The notes: generated by a model from the letters alone, not told the origin. Shown: positions 41,633 to 49,812, numbered from the stretch's first letter. The stretch is 53,303 nt of DNA from Bacillota bacterium (GCA_016278515.1 JADQBR010000132.1:1-53303), one strand, 5' to 3'. Numbers and translations are program-made.

Positions 41633-41817
41633 TTCTTTAGAAAACAGGGTTTAACGCGATAGCCTAAAAGTTTGAAGAGGCAATCGCGGCCCCTAAATTT
41701 TTTTCCTGTATATTGTATACATCATACAGTATACTCAAACGGTCCAATTTTAAGACTAAAGTTTAGCAGGATTGGCCTGCTAATTAATAACATAATTTTC
41801 AGGAGGCGTATTTAAAA
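41633..41817 (+). promoter_or_regulatory. Promoter region of glutamate dehydrogenase
   Basis: Two GTATAC hexamers (41715-41720 and 41729-41734) lie close together, with TATACT at 41730-41735 as a candidate -10 box. The -35 is unconvincing. The repeated hexamers could be an operator. AGGAGG at 41801-41806 is the ribosome binding site for gdhA. Confidence 0.35.
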
Positions 41818-43113
41818 ATGGGTAAACAATTAAACAGCTACCAAATAGCCCAACAGCAAGTTGAAGAGGCAGTGAACAAATTAGGATTATCGAAAAGTGT
41901 GTTTGACATTCTCAAGCAGCCTGTGCGGGAACTGACAGTTGCCGTGCCCGTGGAAATGGATGACGGTACAGTAAAGGTTTTTACCGGTCATAGGGTCCAG
42001 CATAACTATGCTTTAGGACCGCTTAAGGGCGGCATCCGTTTTCACCCCGACGTAACACTTGATGAGGTGAGGGCATTATCAATCTGGATGACTTTTAAAT
42101 GTGCTGTTGTTGGCATCCCCTATGGCGGGGCCAAAGGTGGCGTTGTTTGTAACCCCAAAGAATTGTCAAGGAGAGAATTACAACGATTGAGCCGTGAATA
42201 TATCAGAGCAATATCCCCAATCTTAGGGGCGGAAAAAGACGTGCCTGCACCGGATGTTTATACCAACGCCCAGGTTATGGCCTGGATGATGGATGAATAT
42301 TCTCGTTTTAAAGGCTATAACGAATTTGGCGTCATTACCGGCAAGCCCATTATCGTGGGCGGGTCATTGGGTCGAAACGAAGCAACTGCTCGCGGCTGCA
42401 CCTTCGTTGTCAGAGAAGCTGCAAATGCAATCGGTTTGGATATTAAGGGAGCTACTGTCGCTATTCAAGGCTACGGCAATGCAGGCAGTATAGTTGCCAC
42501 CCTACTTCACCGGATGGGCTGTAAAATTGTAGCAGTTGTGGATTCTACAGGTGGAGCATATAATCCTCAAGGGCTTATCCCAGAAAAGTTGGAGGCCTAT
42601 AAAAAAGAGACTGGCACAGTAAAAGGGTATCCCGGCAGCAAAGGGATAGAAAACGAAGAACTATTGACCATGACCTGTGACATCTTAATACCTGCCGCTT
42701 TAGAAAACCAGATTACGGAAGAAATTGCACCGAGAGTAAAGGCGAAAATTATCGGTGAAGCCGCCAACGGGCCCACTACGCCAAAGGCTGACCGTATCTT
42801 AACGGAAAAAGGAGTGCTGGTTATGCCGGATATCTTGGCTAACGCCGGCGGCGTAACCGTATCTTACTTTGAGTGGGTACAAAACAATATGGGTTATTAC
42901 TGGTCGGAAGAAGAAGTTAATACCAAATTGGAAATTAAAATGGTTAATGCCTTCAACGAAGTCTATAACATGTTTAAACGCCATAAAAATATCGACATGC
43001 GGACAGCAGCATACATGGTCTCTATCAGTCATGTCAGTGAAGCCATGCATGTTCGCGGCTGGTTAGGCGACGCGCCGTTGGAAGAGAAACAGCGCAGAAT
43101 AAAAATGGCTTAA
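41818..43113 (+). CDS. gdhA: Glutamate dehydrogenase (Glu/Leu/Phe/Val dehydrogenase family)
   Basis: A 431-residue hexameric-type GDH. N-terminal substrate domain: VQHNYALGPLKGGIRFHPDV with the catalytic-region lysines, GGAKGGVVCNPKELS, and PAPDVYTNAQVMAWMMDEYS with the catalytic aspartate. The Rossmann domain has VAIQGYGNAGS. Overall length fits NAD-type bacterial GDH. It interconverts glutamate with 2-oxoglutarate and ammonia. 2-oxoglutarate is a possible substrate of the second KOR (37114-39916), which fits glutamate fermentation or assimilation. Confidence 0.93.
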   Translation: MGKQLNSYQIAQQQVEEAVNKLGLSKSVFDILKQPVRELTVAVPVEMDDGTVKVFTGHRVQHNYALGPLKGGIRFHPDVTLDEVRALSIWMTFKCAVVGIPYGGAKGGVVCNPKELSRRELQRLSREYIRAISPILGAEKDVPAPDVYTNAQVMAWMMDEYSRFKGYNEFGVITGKPIIVGGSLGRNEATARGCTFVVREAANAIGLDIKGATVAIQGYGNAGSIVATLLHRMGCKIVAVVDSTGGAYNPQGLIPEKLEAYKKETGTVKGYPGSKGIENEELLTMTCDILIPAALENQITEEIAPRVKAKIIGEAANGPTTPKADRILTEKGVLVMPDILANAGGVTVSYFEWVQNNMGYYWSEEEVNTKLEIKMVNAFNEVYNMFKRHKNIDMRTAAYMVSISHVSEAMHVRGWLGDAPLEEKQRRIKMA

Positions 43114-43456
43114 TTGCCATTGGTTAATTCACTTTTAACAGCCTGCCATTCTCCTAAATAGTCTCGGTTAAAACCGCAAGACACAAAAAAGCAGCAGTTA
43201 ATTCTCGCTTGATATGCTCCCCTTAAGGTAGACAGGTAAAAAAATAAGCTGTTGCTGAAAGGGGAGTATTTTCATGTCTAGAAGAAGCAGCGATTTCGTT
43301 CATCTTTTGTACATGGCAAACAAAACGTCCCCGTGGTCCTCCCGTCCCCGTGGTCCTCCCGTCCCCGTGGTCCTCCCCGTGGTCCTGGGGTTTTTTGTAA
43401 GAATCTTTCAATTGCAATTAAAATCATGTTATAATAAAACAAAGGGGTGCTGTAGA
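43114..43456. other. Inserted-looking island: IS3-like end, tandem repeats
   Basis: AAAACCGCAAGA plus a poly-A/AGCAGCAG block at 43172-43209 is repeated at 43725-43768. Between the two lie CTCCCCTTAAGGTAGACAGG (43217-43236), with an AAGGGGAG partner at 43259, and ATGTCTAGAAGAAGC at 43274. These look like the left end and orfA start of an IS3-family element. Then come three 17-bp tandem repeats (see 43327) and the AbrB-like gene. No transposase body survives. Confidence 0.55.
43327..43391. repeat. Short tandem repeat, 17-bp unit
   Basis: GTCCCCGTGGTCCTCCC is repeated three times in tandem (43327-43343, 43344-43360, 43361-43377), followed by a partial unit ending CGTGGTCCTGGGG. GC-rich repeats of this GGGGAC type are scattered in several Bacillota genomes. 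It has no coding look in any frame. Confidence 0.9.
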
Positions 43457-43717
43457 ATGAGTAGCCTAAAAGAAAAAGTAGATTTAGATGGTCGTATTTC
43501 TATAAAAAAAGTATTAGATGGAACTAATATTAAAACCGGGGATATGGTTGAAATCATACCTGGTACAAACAGAGTAATATTAAAAGTAATTAAAAAAAAT
43601 AAACCTAAATGTGTTATAGAGAGAGTTGCAGGTAAATGGAAAGATCGCCCTGACTTAGTCGAAGACCTTCTAAGTATCAGAGACGAAGATGACAGGGATG
43701 TTCCTGGTCATGACTAG
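43457..43717 (+). CDS. AbrB/SpoVT-like DNA-binding protein (possible antitoxin)
   Basis: An 86-residue protein. KEKVDLDGRISIKKVLDG and KTGDMVEIIPGTNRVILKVI match the swapped-hairpin AbrB fold. The C-terminal half (ERVAGKWKDRPDLVEDLLSI) resembles the tail of VapB-type antitoxins. ATG 43457 follows AAAGGGG. No PIN or other toxin gene follows, so it is an orphan antitoxin or a small regulator. It lies on the inserted-looking island between two copies of a terminator-like sequence. Confidence 0.75.
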   Translation: MSSLKEKVDLDGRISIKKVLDGTNIKTGDMVEIIPGTNRVILKVIKKNKPKCVIERVAGKWKDRPDLVEDLLSIRDEDDRDVPGHD

Positions 43718-43749
43718 CTATTCTAAAACCGCAAGAAAATTCACAGAAA

Positions 43750-43790
43750 AGTAGCAGTAAGTTCTCGCTGGAGGACTGCTGCTTTTTATT
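43750..43790 (+). terminator. Rho-independent terminator after the AbrB-like gene
   Basis: AGTAGCAG (43750-43757) pairs with CTGCTGCT (43776-43783, one G-U) followed by a T-rich run (43783-43790). A degenerate copy of its left half lies at 43172-43209 after gdhA, suggesting the original gdhA terminator was split by the AbrB insertion. Confidence 0.75.
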
Positions 43791-43941
43791 TATGTAGAGC
43801 GCTTTGTCTCTTTACTTAAAAATTTCAAAACATTTTCACAACTATAACAGGAATTACTGTCTCTATATTGAACATATAATTTAGATAATGAACATATTTG
43901 TCTTTTCAGGACTGAAATAGCTTATAAAGGAGTGTTCAAGC

Positions 43942-45846
43942 TTGGTTGCTCGCATCTTAATGACTTCATCTTACCCCGAGTTCACCACTATGGCGGAAGA
44001 CATTGCCAAAGAACTGGATATGGAAATTATTGTGGTAGAAGCTGTTTTAGAGGATGCTGCCAAACAGACAGCAGAAATTTGCAATAAGGGAGACATCGCC
44101 GTCATAGTTAGTAGAGGCGGTACGGCCGAGGCGATTGAACAGGTTGTTGATATTCCGCTGATAGCGGCGGAAGCCAATGATTTCGATATACTCAAAGCAT
44201 TATGGGAAGCAAGGAAATATTCAGATCGGGTTGGTTTTCTTGGCTTTGATTACCCTGAGATGCCTTATGATTTCCAAATGCTTCTTGACATTATCGGCAT
44301 CCAAGTCAAGCAGTTTCTCTATATAAACACCTCGGACATCATTAAACAAGTTGATGACGCCGTTAATCAACAATATGAAGTTGTGGTAGGCGGCGGGATT
44401 TTTGGTGTCAACTTGGCGCGGCAGCGCGGCATTAACGGCATACTGGTCCGTTCCAGTCGGCGGACGGTCATCCAGGCCCTGCAGCGGGCCAAGTGGGCTT
44501 TGGAGGTTAGGGATCGGGATAAAAAAAGTGCTAAGCAGCTTCAGACCATCCTAAATCTTTCCCATGAAGGAATAGCGACCCTGGACCAAAATGAGGTAAT
44601 AAGGTTTTTTAACCCCGGAGCGGAAAATATTTTAGGCTTGGATAAAAGTGAGGTAATAAACCAATCCGTCCATCGGTGGAAGAAAAACCAAGACCTGGTC
44701 AAGGTGTTTCATTCAGGGAAAGAGACCAGAAGAGATGTGGTTACCGTCGGCGACACCAGTCTAATAGTTAATAGAGCACCCATTACTGTCGATCAACAAA
44801 ACTTCGGTACAGTTATCACCTTTCAAGAGGTTTCTAAATTACAGCAGTTGGAATACAGTGTCCGGCGGCAGATGCACAACCGGGGCTTAGTGGCTAAATT
44901 TGGCCTAGCAGACATTAAGACTGAATCCCAGTCGGTTATAAAATGTATCCAGAGGGCAAAACAGTTCGGTGTAACTGATAGCACAATCTTAATTACTGGA
45001 GAAAGCGGCACCGGCAAGGAGATGTTTGCCCAAGGTATTCACAATATTTCAGGTAGGAAAGAAGGACCATTTGTAGCAGTAAACTGCGCCGCCTTACCGG
45101 AAAATCTTTTGGAAAGTGAACTGTTTGGTTATGAAGAAGGTGCTTTTACCGGTGCTAAAAAGGGCGGCAAACCAGGCTATTTTGAATTAGCTCACGGAGG
45201 AACCATCTTTTTAGATGAAATAGGAATACTGCCGAAAAATGTGCAGGCGCGTTTGCTGCGGGTACTGCAGGAAAAGGAAGTATTTCGCCTAGGCGGAGAT
45301 AAGGTAATCCCTGTTGACGTTCGGATTATCGCTGCAACCAATGAAGATCTTCGCAGTGCAGTGGCTGAAAGAAAATTTCGTACCGATTTATATTACCGAT
45401 TAAACGTTTTATACATAAAACTACCGCCGCTGAGAGAAAGAAACGACATTCCCCTCTTAGCAAATCATTTTTTAGAAATGTATAATCAACGGTTTGGCAA
45501 GCAGGTCGCAAGTATAGAACCTGAGCTTTTAACTTGGCTGTGCGAATATTCTTGGCCCGGGAATATTCGAGAACTTAATAACTACTTTGAAAGACTGATA
45601 ATATTGGCCGATGGCGATAGTCTCACTATGGATCTCCTTGATTTGGAACAAGTAACCGAAGCTGAGGAAAGAGCAAGTGAAAAGAACTCTTTTAAGGTAG
45701 CACCAGGTACCTTAGAAGAAATTGAGGATCAGGTTATCAACATTTTGGTAGACCGTTTTGACGGTAATAAAGGTAAAATAGCCGATGCGTTAGGAATCAG
45801 CCGCACCACGTTGTGGAAAAAATTAAAGCGTATGGGCCATGATTAG
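43942..45846 (+). CDS. Sigma-54-dependent transcriptional activator (PrpR_N-PAS-AAA+-Fis)
   Basis: A 634-residue activator. Residues 1-190 resemble the PrpR N-terminal sensor domain (IVSRGGTAEAIEQVVDIPLI and GGGIFGVNLARQRGINGILV). A PAS domain occupies about 195-300 (QTILNLSHEGIATLDQNEVI). The AAA+ domain has Walker A GESGTGKEMF near 353, GAFTGA near 401 (sigma-54 contact), Walker B GGTIFLDEIG, and WPGNIREL. The C-terminal Fis helix-turn-helix is NKGKIADALGISRTTLWKKL. TTG 43942 follows AAAGGAG. The only such gene in the window, it is the likely activator of the -24/-12 promoters listed. PrpR-type sensors respond to small organic acids (2-methylcitrate in PrpR). Confidence 0.95.
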   Translation: MVARILMTSSYPEFTTMAEDIAKELDMEIIVVEAVLEDAAKQTAEICNKGDIAVIVSRGGTAEAIEQVVDIPLIAAEANDFDILKALWEARKYSDRVGFLGFDYPEMPYDFQMLLDIIGIQVKQFLYINTSDIIKQVDDAVNQQYEVVVGGGIFGVNLARQRGINGILVRSSRRTVIQALQRAKWALEVRDRDKKSAKQLQTILNLSHEGIATLDQNEVIRFFNPGAENILGLDKSEVINQSVHRWKKNQDLVKVFHSGKETRRDVVTVGDTSLIVNRAPITVDQQNFGTVITFQEVSKLQQLEYSVRRQMHNRGLVAKFGLADIKTESQSVIKCIQRAKQFGVTDSTILITGESGTGKEMFAQGIHNISGRKEGPFVAVNCAALPENLLESELFGYEEGAFTGAKKGGKPGYFELAHGGTIFLDEIGILPKNVQARLLRVLQEKEVFRLGGDKVIPVDVRIIAATNEDLRSAVAERKFRTDLYYRLNVLYIKLPPLRERNDIPLLANHFLEMYNQRFGKQVASIEPELLTWLCEYSWPGNIRELNNYFERLIILADGDSLTMDLLDLEQVTEAEERASEKNSFKVAPGTLEEIEDQVINILVDRFDGNKGKIADALGISRTTLWKKLKRMGHD

Positions 45847-45870
45847 TTGTGTTAAAAAAGATAATATAAT

Positions 45871-45964
45871 GTTAACAAAGTGAACAGAACTTGCATTAAA
45901 CCAACAATGTCGGTACCTGTTTTCTTTTGTTTAAAAGGTTATAACCGATGGCACAAGGTTTGCG
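45871..45964 (+). promoter_or_regulatory. Sigma-54 promoter and upstream half-sites before the PrpD-family gene
   Basis: TGGCACAAGGTTTGCG at 45949-45964 matches the consensus, with GG 45950-45951 and GC 45962-45963. Upstream, GTTAACAAAGTGAACAG starts at 45871 (78 bases before) and GGTACCTGTTTT at 45912 (37 bases before). The second reads back as an inverted form of the first (CTGTTTTCTTTTGTTTAA). The spacing is the same as at 14830-14922 and 4776-4868. The site lies just downstream of the activator gene. Confidence 0.8.
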
Positions 45965-46003
45965 AGGTAGATATAGTAGATAAAGATTTTTGGGGGGGAG
46001 TAT

Positions 46004-47371
46004 ATGTACACTGCATCATTGGCAGAGTTTGTATCAGACTTGAAATTTGAAGATTTACCGGAGAGGGTTATTGAAGAAACTACTTGGGCCTATTTGGATT
46101 GGATGGGATCGGCTTTAGCTGGGTCAACATCCGAACCTGGGAGAATTATTCATGAACTGGCTGTCCATTTTGGTGGAAATCCGCAGGCTACATTGCTTAG
46201 TGACGGCAGTAAAAACTCGGTTTTAAACGCTGCACTGGTTAATGGGGCCATATCCCATGTAGTAGAGTTGGACGATGTACATAAGGGAGGCATAATCCAT
46301 GCAGCGACAGGAGTGATTCCGGCGGCCCTTGCGGCGGCTGAGGCTGAAGGGGCAAGCGGCAGCCAGTTAGTAACGGCCATAGTGGCGGGGTATGAAGTTG
46401 CGATTCGGATTGCCGAGGCAATTACCCCATCCCATTATAAAATATGGCATACCACCGGCACCTGCTGCACTTTTGGCGCCGCCGTAGCTGTAGGGAAAAT
46501 TTTAGATTTAAATAAGGAAGAGATGATTAACGCACTAGGCTCAGCCGGCACTCAGGCCAGCGGTCTTTGGGAGTTTATCACCGACAGTGCCATGAGTAAG
46601 CATCTGCATCCGGGCAAGGCCGCTCTCAATGGTGCCTTAGCCGCATATTCGGCGCAAAAAGGCTTTACGGCTGCTCAAAAGATATTGGAAGGCGACAGAG
46701 GATTTTTTGCTGCCACCGCACCGGAAGTCGATTATTCAAAGCTGACCGATGGATTAGGGGATAAAACTTCTTATAAAATTTCGGAAAACTCATATAAGTT
46801 CCACTCTTCTTGCAGACACACCCATGCCACTCTTGATGCCGTCATTAAATTGAAGGAAGAGGTTCAATTCGAGCCCCAAGATATTGCCGGAATTGAGGTC
46901 AATACCTACCAGGTTTCTTTGGATATTACAGAAAGTTATCACCCTACTACCATCTATGGGGCAAAGTTCAGCCTGCCCTTCTGCGCAAGCTTAGGCGTAA
47001 TAAAAGGCAGTGCGGGATTGGATGATTTTTCTGAAGACAATTTAAATGACAGCACTATCCGCCAGATGATGACCAAAGTTAAGTTAGTGGTTGATCCGGA
47101 AATTAATAAATTGTACCCGGGCAAGTGGCCGGTCAGAGTTGAGATAAGCTTAAACAATGGAAAAAAACATTCCGAAACCGCTTTAAACCCCAAAGGAGAT
47201 CCGGAAAACCCATTTACCCCGGCAGAGTTCCGAGAGAAATTCCGTCAACTGGCATCCTTAAGACTTCAGTCCGACGAAATTCAGCGACTACTCGATACTG
47301 TTGAAAAGATGAAACAGGCAACTGACGTGACAGCGATTATACCGAATTTGGAATCTAATTCAGTTGATTAA
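46004..47371 (+). CDS. MmgE/PrpD family protein (2-methylcitrate dehydratase / cis-aconitate decarboxylase family)
   Basis: A 455-residue protein. The conserved N-terminal part includes WAYLDWMGSALAGSTSEPGR, ALVNGAISHVVELDDVHKGG (the D-D-x-H active-site block) and HAATGVIPAALAAAEAEG. It goes on with GTQASGLWEFITDSAMSKHLH and HPGKAALNGALAAYSAQKGF, with YKFHSSCRHTHATLDAVI near 265. ATG 46004 follows GGGGGGGAG. Family enzymes dehydrate 2-methylcitrate, decarboxylate cis-aconitate to itaconate, or act on related acids. It sits behind a sigma-54 promoter next to a PrpR_N regulator, but no prpC or prpB is present, so the methylcitrate cycle is not demonstrated. Confidence 0.88.
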   Translation: MYTASLAEFVSDLKFEDLPERVIEETTWAYLDWMGSALAGSTSEPGRIIHELAVHFGGNPQATLLSDGSKNSVLNAALVNGAISHVVELDDVHKGGIIHAATGVIPAALAAAEAEGASGSQLVTAIVAGYEVAIRIAEAITPSHYKIWHTTGTCCTFGAAVAVGKILDLNKEEMINALGSAGTQASGLWEFITDSAMSKHLHPGKAALNGALAAYSAQKGFTAAQKILEGDRGFFAATAPEVDYSKLTDGLGDKTSYKISENSYKFHSSCRHTHATLDAVIKLKEEVQFEPQDIAGIEVNTYQVSLDITESYHPTTIYGAKFSLPFCASLGVIKGSAGLDDFSEDNLNDSTIRQMMTKVKLVVDPEINKLYPGKWPVRVEISLNNGKKHSETALNPKGDPENPFTPAEFREKFRQLASLRLQSDEIQRLLDTVEKMKQATDVTAIIPNLESNSVD

Positions 47372-47609
47372 ATGGTTAGGGGTTAGCGGGTTTGGTTTTA
47401 AACCTGTCCAACTGACCAACTGACCAACTTTCTACTATTTAAGGAAAGGGGACACACCTGCTAAAGTTCACGCCATTCTTTGGGGACAGGAATGTCCCCG
47501 ATGAAGTTGGTTTTGATTTTACCTGTCCAACCGACCAACCGTCCAACTGTCCAACTGTCCAACCGACCAACCGACCAACTGTCCAACTAAAGAAAGGAAG
47601 TGCTAAACC
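47372..47609. repeat. Octamer tandem repeat region
   Basis: Two arrays of the octamer CYGWCCAA: three units at 47404-47427 and eight at 47523-47586, each preceded by TTGGTTTT. Between them GGGGACA (47482-47488) and TGTCCCC (47493-47499) form a hairpin, a common dispersed Bacillota repeat. No gene is seen. AAAGGAAG at 47593-47600 serves the next gene. Confidence 0.85.
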
Positions 47610-48191
47610 ATGAAATGCGCATCTTGTGAGCAAAGGGATTGCTACCAAAAAGGTAAGGATTGCACCAACGGCAGATACGAAGTTGATAAGTGTTACGAAC
47701 GGTCCGAGGACGATTTGGCCCATCGCACATCAACTTGGCTCGAAGGCTCCTTTTATATGGAACTCACTAGATTAGAAGAAATAATTCGTTACGCAAAGGA
47801 AATGGGCTATCAGAAATTAGGAATTGCATTTTGCGTCGGTTTTAGCAATGAGGCTAAACTTTTAGACGAACTTCTGGCTAGGGAATTTCAGGTTAGTTCA
47901 GTCTGTTGTAAAGTGACCGGCCACAATAAAGAAGACCGCGGCTTGAAAAAGATTATCGAGGACCGTTACGAAGCCATGTGTAATCCTGTTATCCAAGCAG
48001 AAGTGCTGAACCGAGACAAAACAGAACTTAATATTATTCTCGGGCTATGTGTCGGTCACGATATTTTATTTACCAAATATTCCGAAGCCCCGGTCACAAC
48101 GTTTGCAGTCAAGGACAGAGTGCTGGCCCATAATCCACTGGGTGCGCTTTACTCCAATTATTATTTGTCCAAAAAATTTAAACTTAAATAG
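47610..48191 (+). CDS. DUF1847 protein
   Basis: A 193-residue protein with an N-terminal cysteine cluster (MKCASCEQRDCYQKGKDC), a central FCVGFSNEAKLLDELLAREF, GHNKEDRGLKKI, and a C-terminal LNIILGLCVGHDILFTKYSE and TTFAVKDRVLAHNPLGALYS. This pattern matches DUF1847, a family common in anaerobes with probable metal binding, function unknown. ATG 47610 follows GAAAGGAAG. It has its own spacing and repeats upstream, so it may be transcribed from the PrpD-family promoter or independently. Confidence 0.82.
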   Translation: MKCASCEQRDCYQKGKDCTNGRYEVDKCYERSEDDLAHRTSTWLEGSFYMELTRLEEIIRYAKEMGYQKLGIAFCVGFSNEAKLLDELLAREFQVSSVCCKVTGHNKEDRGLKKIIEDRYEAMCNPVIQAEVLNRDKTELNIILGLCVGHDILFTKYSEAPVTTFAVKDRVLAHNPLGALYSNYYLSKKFKLK

Positions 48192-48238
48192 GTTGTTCTG
48201 AAAGTTAAAACTTTGAATTAGAACTGGAGGTGATATTA

Positions 48239-49114
48239 GTGTTTAGAACTATGTTATTTTCACCCGGCAATAATCCTAAACGAATGAAAAAGGCTTTGGA
48301 TTTGCCGGCAGATGCGATTATTTTTGATTTGGAGGATGCGGTAGCGGTAACAGAAAAGGAGAGTGCCCGGAACATCATTGCCGAAGTGCTTTCCCAACAT
48401 CAACAACCCCGGAAAGAAATAATTGTCCGAATCAATGCTCTGGATACGCCCTTTGCAGTTGGTGATCTGGAGGCGATTGTCCCGAAAAAACCTGATGGGA
48501 TTATGCTGCCTAAGTCCGAAACTGCAGAGGCGATAAAAGAGGTTGCCGACCGTATTTCCCAGTTGGAAAAACAGTCCGGCATGGAAGAAGGAACTATTGC
48601 TATTTTCCCTTTAGTAGAAACAGCGCTAGGGGTGCTTAACGCCAGAGAAATAGCTGCAGCCTCTGACAGAATCGTCTGTTTAAGCTTTGGTGCTATTGAT
48701 TTTACAACCGACATAGGTGTTAAGTTAACAGCTGGCGGCGAAGAACTATTTTATGCCCGCTCCCATTTGGTGTTGGCTTCTAGAGCGGCCCGCATTGGTG
48801 CGCCCGTCGATACGGTCTATCCTAACATAAAAGATGACCAAGGCTTAAGGCAAGAGACAGAACTGGCTGCCCAACTCGGTATGTTTGGTAAGCTCGTTAT
48901 CCATCCTAACCAAATCCCCGTGGTCAATCAAGTGTTTACTCCTAACGAGAAGGAAGTAGCCTGGGCGCAGAGAGTTAATGACGCTTATGAAGAAGCAGAA
49001 AAACAAGGTATTGGTGCCATCCAGGTTGATGGCAAGTTTATCGATGTGCCCGTAGCAAATCGCGCAAAAAAAGTACTTGCATTGGCTGCGGAAATAGAAA
49101 AAATGACTGGCTAG
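48239..49114 (+). CDS. HpcH/HpaI aldolase / citrate lyase beta (CitE)-family protein
   Basis: A 291-residue CitE-like lyase. TMLFSPGNNPKRMKKALDL and ADAIIFDLEDAVAVTEKESA at the start, LPKSETAEAI, then FPLVETALGVLNAREIAAAS with the metal-binding Glu, CLSFGAIDFTTDIGV with the Asp, and GKLVIHPNQIPVVNQVF near the end. GTG 48239 is chosen because GGAGGTGAT lies just upstream. It is monomeric-type CitE rather than part of citDEF, as no citF or citD is near. Such enzymes cleave citramalyl-CoA, malyl-CoA or similar to acetyl-CoA and an oxo acid. With a CoA-transferase and PrpD-family protein nearby, citramalyl-CoA lyase is one plausible role. Confidence 0.85.
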   Translation: MFRTMLFSPGNNPKRMKKALDLPADAIIFDLEDAVAVTEKESARNIIAEVLSQHQQPRKEIIVRINALDTPFAVGDLEAIVPKKPDGIMLPKSETAEAIKEVADRISQLEKQSGMEEGTIAIFPLVETALGVLNAREIAAASDRIVCLSFGAIDFTTDIGVKLTAGGEELFYARSHLVLASRAARIGAPVDTVYPNIKDDQGLRQETELAAQLGMFGKLVIHPNQIPVVNQVFTPNEKEVAWAQRVNDAYEEAEKQGIGAIQVDGKFIDVPVANRAKKVLALAAEIEKMTG

Positions 49115-49206
49115 GAGGCGAGACAGCTGCCGGAGCAGATTTAGCAGACCAGTATGATGATTTAATTACGCTGTTATAAAAAGCATTAAGATAGGTGGGA
49201 GATAGT
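49115..49206. other. Spacer before the succinate dehydrogenase operon
   Basis: A short gap with no recognised element except GGTGGGAG at 49194-49201, used for sdhC. Confidence 0.4.
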
Positions 49207-49800
49207 ATGTCTCAGGATAAAAGCTACTTGTTAAAAAAACTACATTCCCTGACAGGAATTATCCCTTTAGGTATTTTTATTATCTGGCACTTCATCATGA
49301 ATTCCTTCTTGCTTCAGGGAGCGGAAAAGTTTGACGGTGCAGTGGAATTACTGCATTCAGTACCATATTTATGGCTGTTGGAGCTAGTGATAGCCATTGG
49401 ATTCCTCTTCCATGCGGCCTACGGTCTTTACATGGTATTTACAGCCAGGTATAACCTGCGCCGTTATAGTTACAAACGCAATTGGGCATTTGTGATGCAG
49501 AGAGTTACCGCGGTATTAATCCTTATATTTCTACTGATACACGTTTATTTGTTGAAATTCAGCGGCTTAGAAATTACTTTCGCCAGTTTAACCCAAGTAT
49601 TCGATATCGGCAGTCTCACCATTTTGGCCATTGGAACTTTGGCAGCAATGTTTCACTTTGCCAACGGCATTTCTACCTTTTTGATATCTTGGGGATGGAC
49701 AGTTGGCGGCAAATCGCAAAAATATTTTGGCTACGTTTCTTTAGTGATTTTCTTTGTATTGGTGTTGGTTGGAGTAAATATCTTGAGAATGTTCGGCTAG
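49207..49800 (+). CDS. sdhC: Succinate dehydrogenase/fumarate reductase cytochrome b subunit (single-subunit, b558 type)
   Basis: A 197-residue, five-transmembrane protein. KKLHSLTGIIPLGIFIIWHF holds the first heme histidines and HAAYGLYMVFTARYNL and LLIHVYLLKF the next. FHFANGISTFLISWG provides the fourth. ATG 49207 is preferred, with GGTGGGAG about 6 bases before; GTG 49195 is in frame but lacks a site. It anchors SdhA-SdhB to the membrane and exchanges electrons with quinone. The arrangement C-A-B matches Bacillus-type and delta-proteobacterial type B complexes. Confidence 0.9.
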   Translation: MSQDKSYLLKKLHSLTGIIPLGIFIIWHFIMNSFLLQGAEKFDGAVELLHSVPYLWLLELVIAIGFLFHAAYGLYMVFTARYNLRRYSYKRNWAFVMQRVTAVLILIFLLIHVYLLKFSGLEITFASLTQVFDIGSLTILAIGTLAAMFHFANGISTFLISWGWTVGGKSQKYFGYVSLVIFFVLVLVGVNILRMFG

Positions 49801-49812
49801 GAGTGAAAATAT

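Noticed and set aside
43274-43456. N-terminal extension of the AbrB-like protein by 61 residues
   Set aside because: The extension translates the GC-rich tandem repeat and the IS-like end. ATG 43457 has its own AAAGGGG site and gives the normal AbrB-like start.
47404-47586. CRISPR array
   Set aside because: Units are 8 bp in direct contact without spacers, and no cas genes are present.
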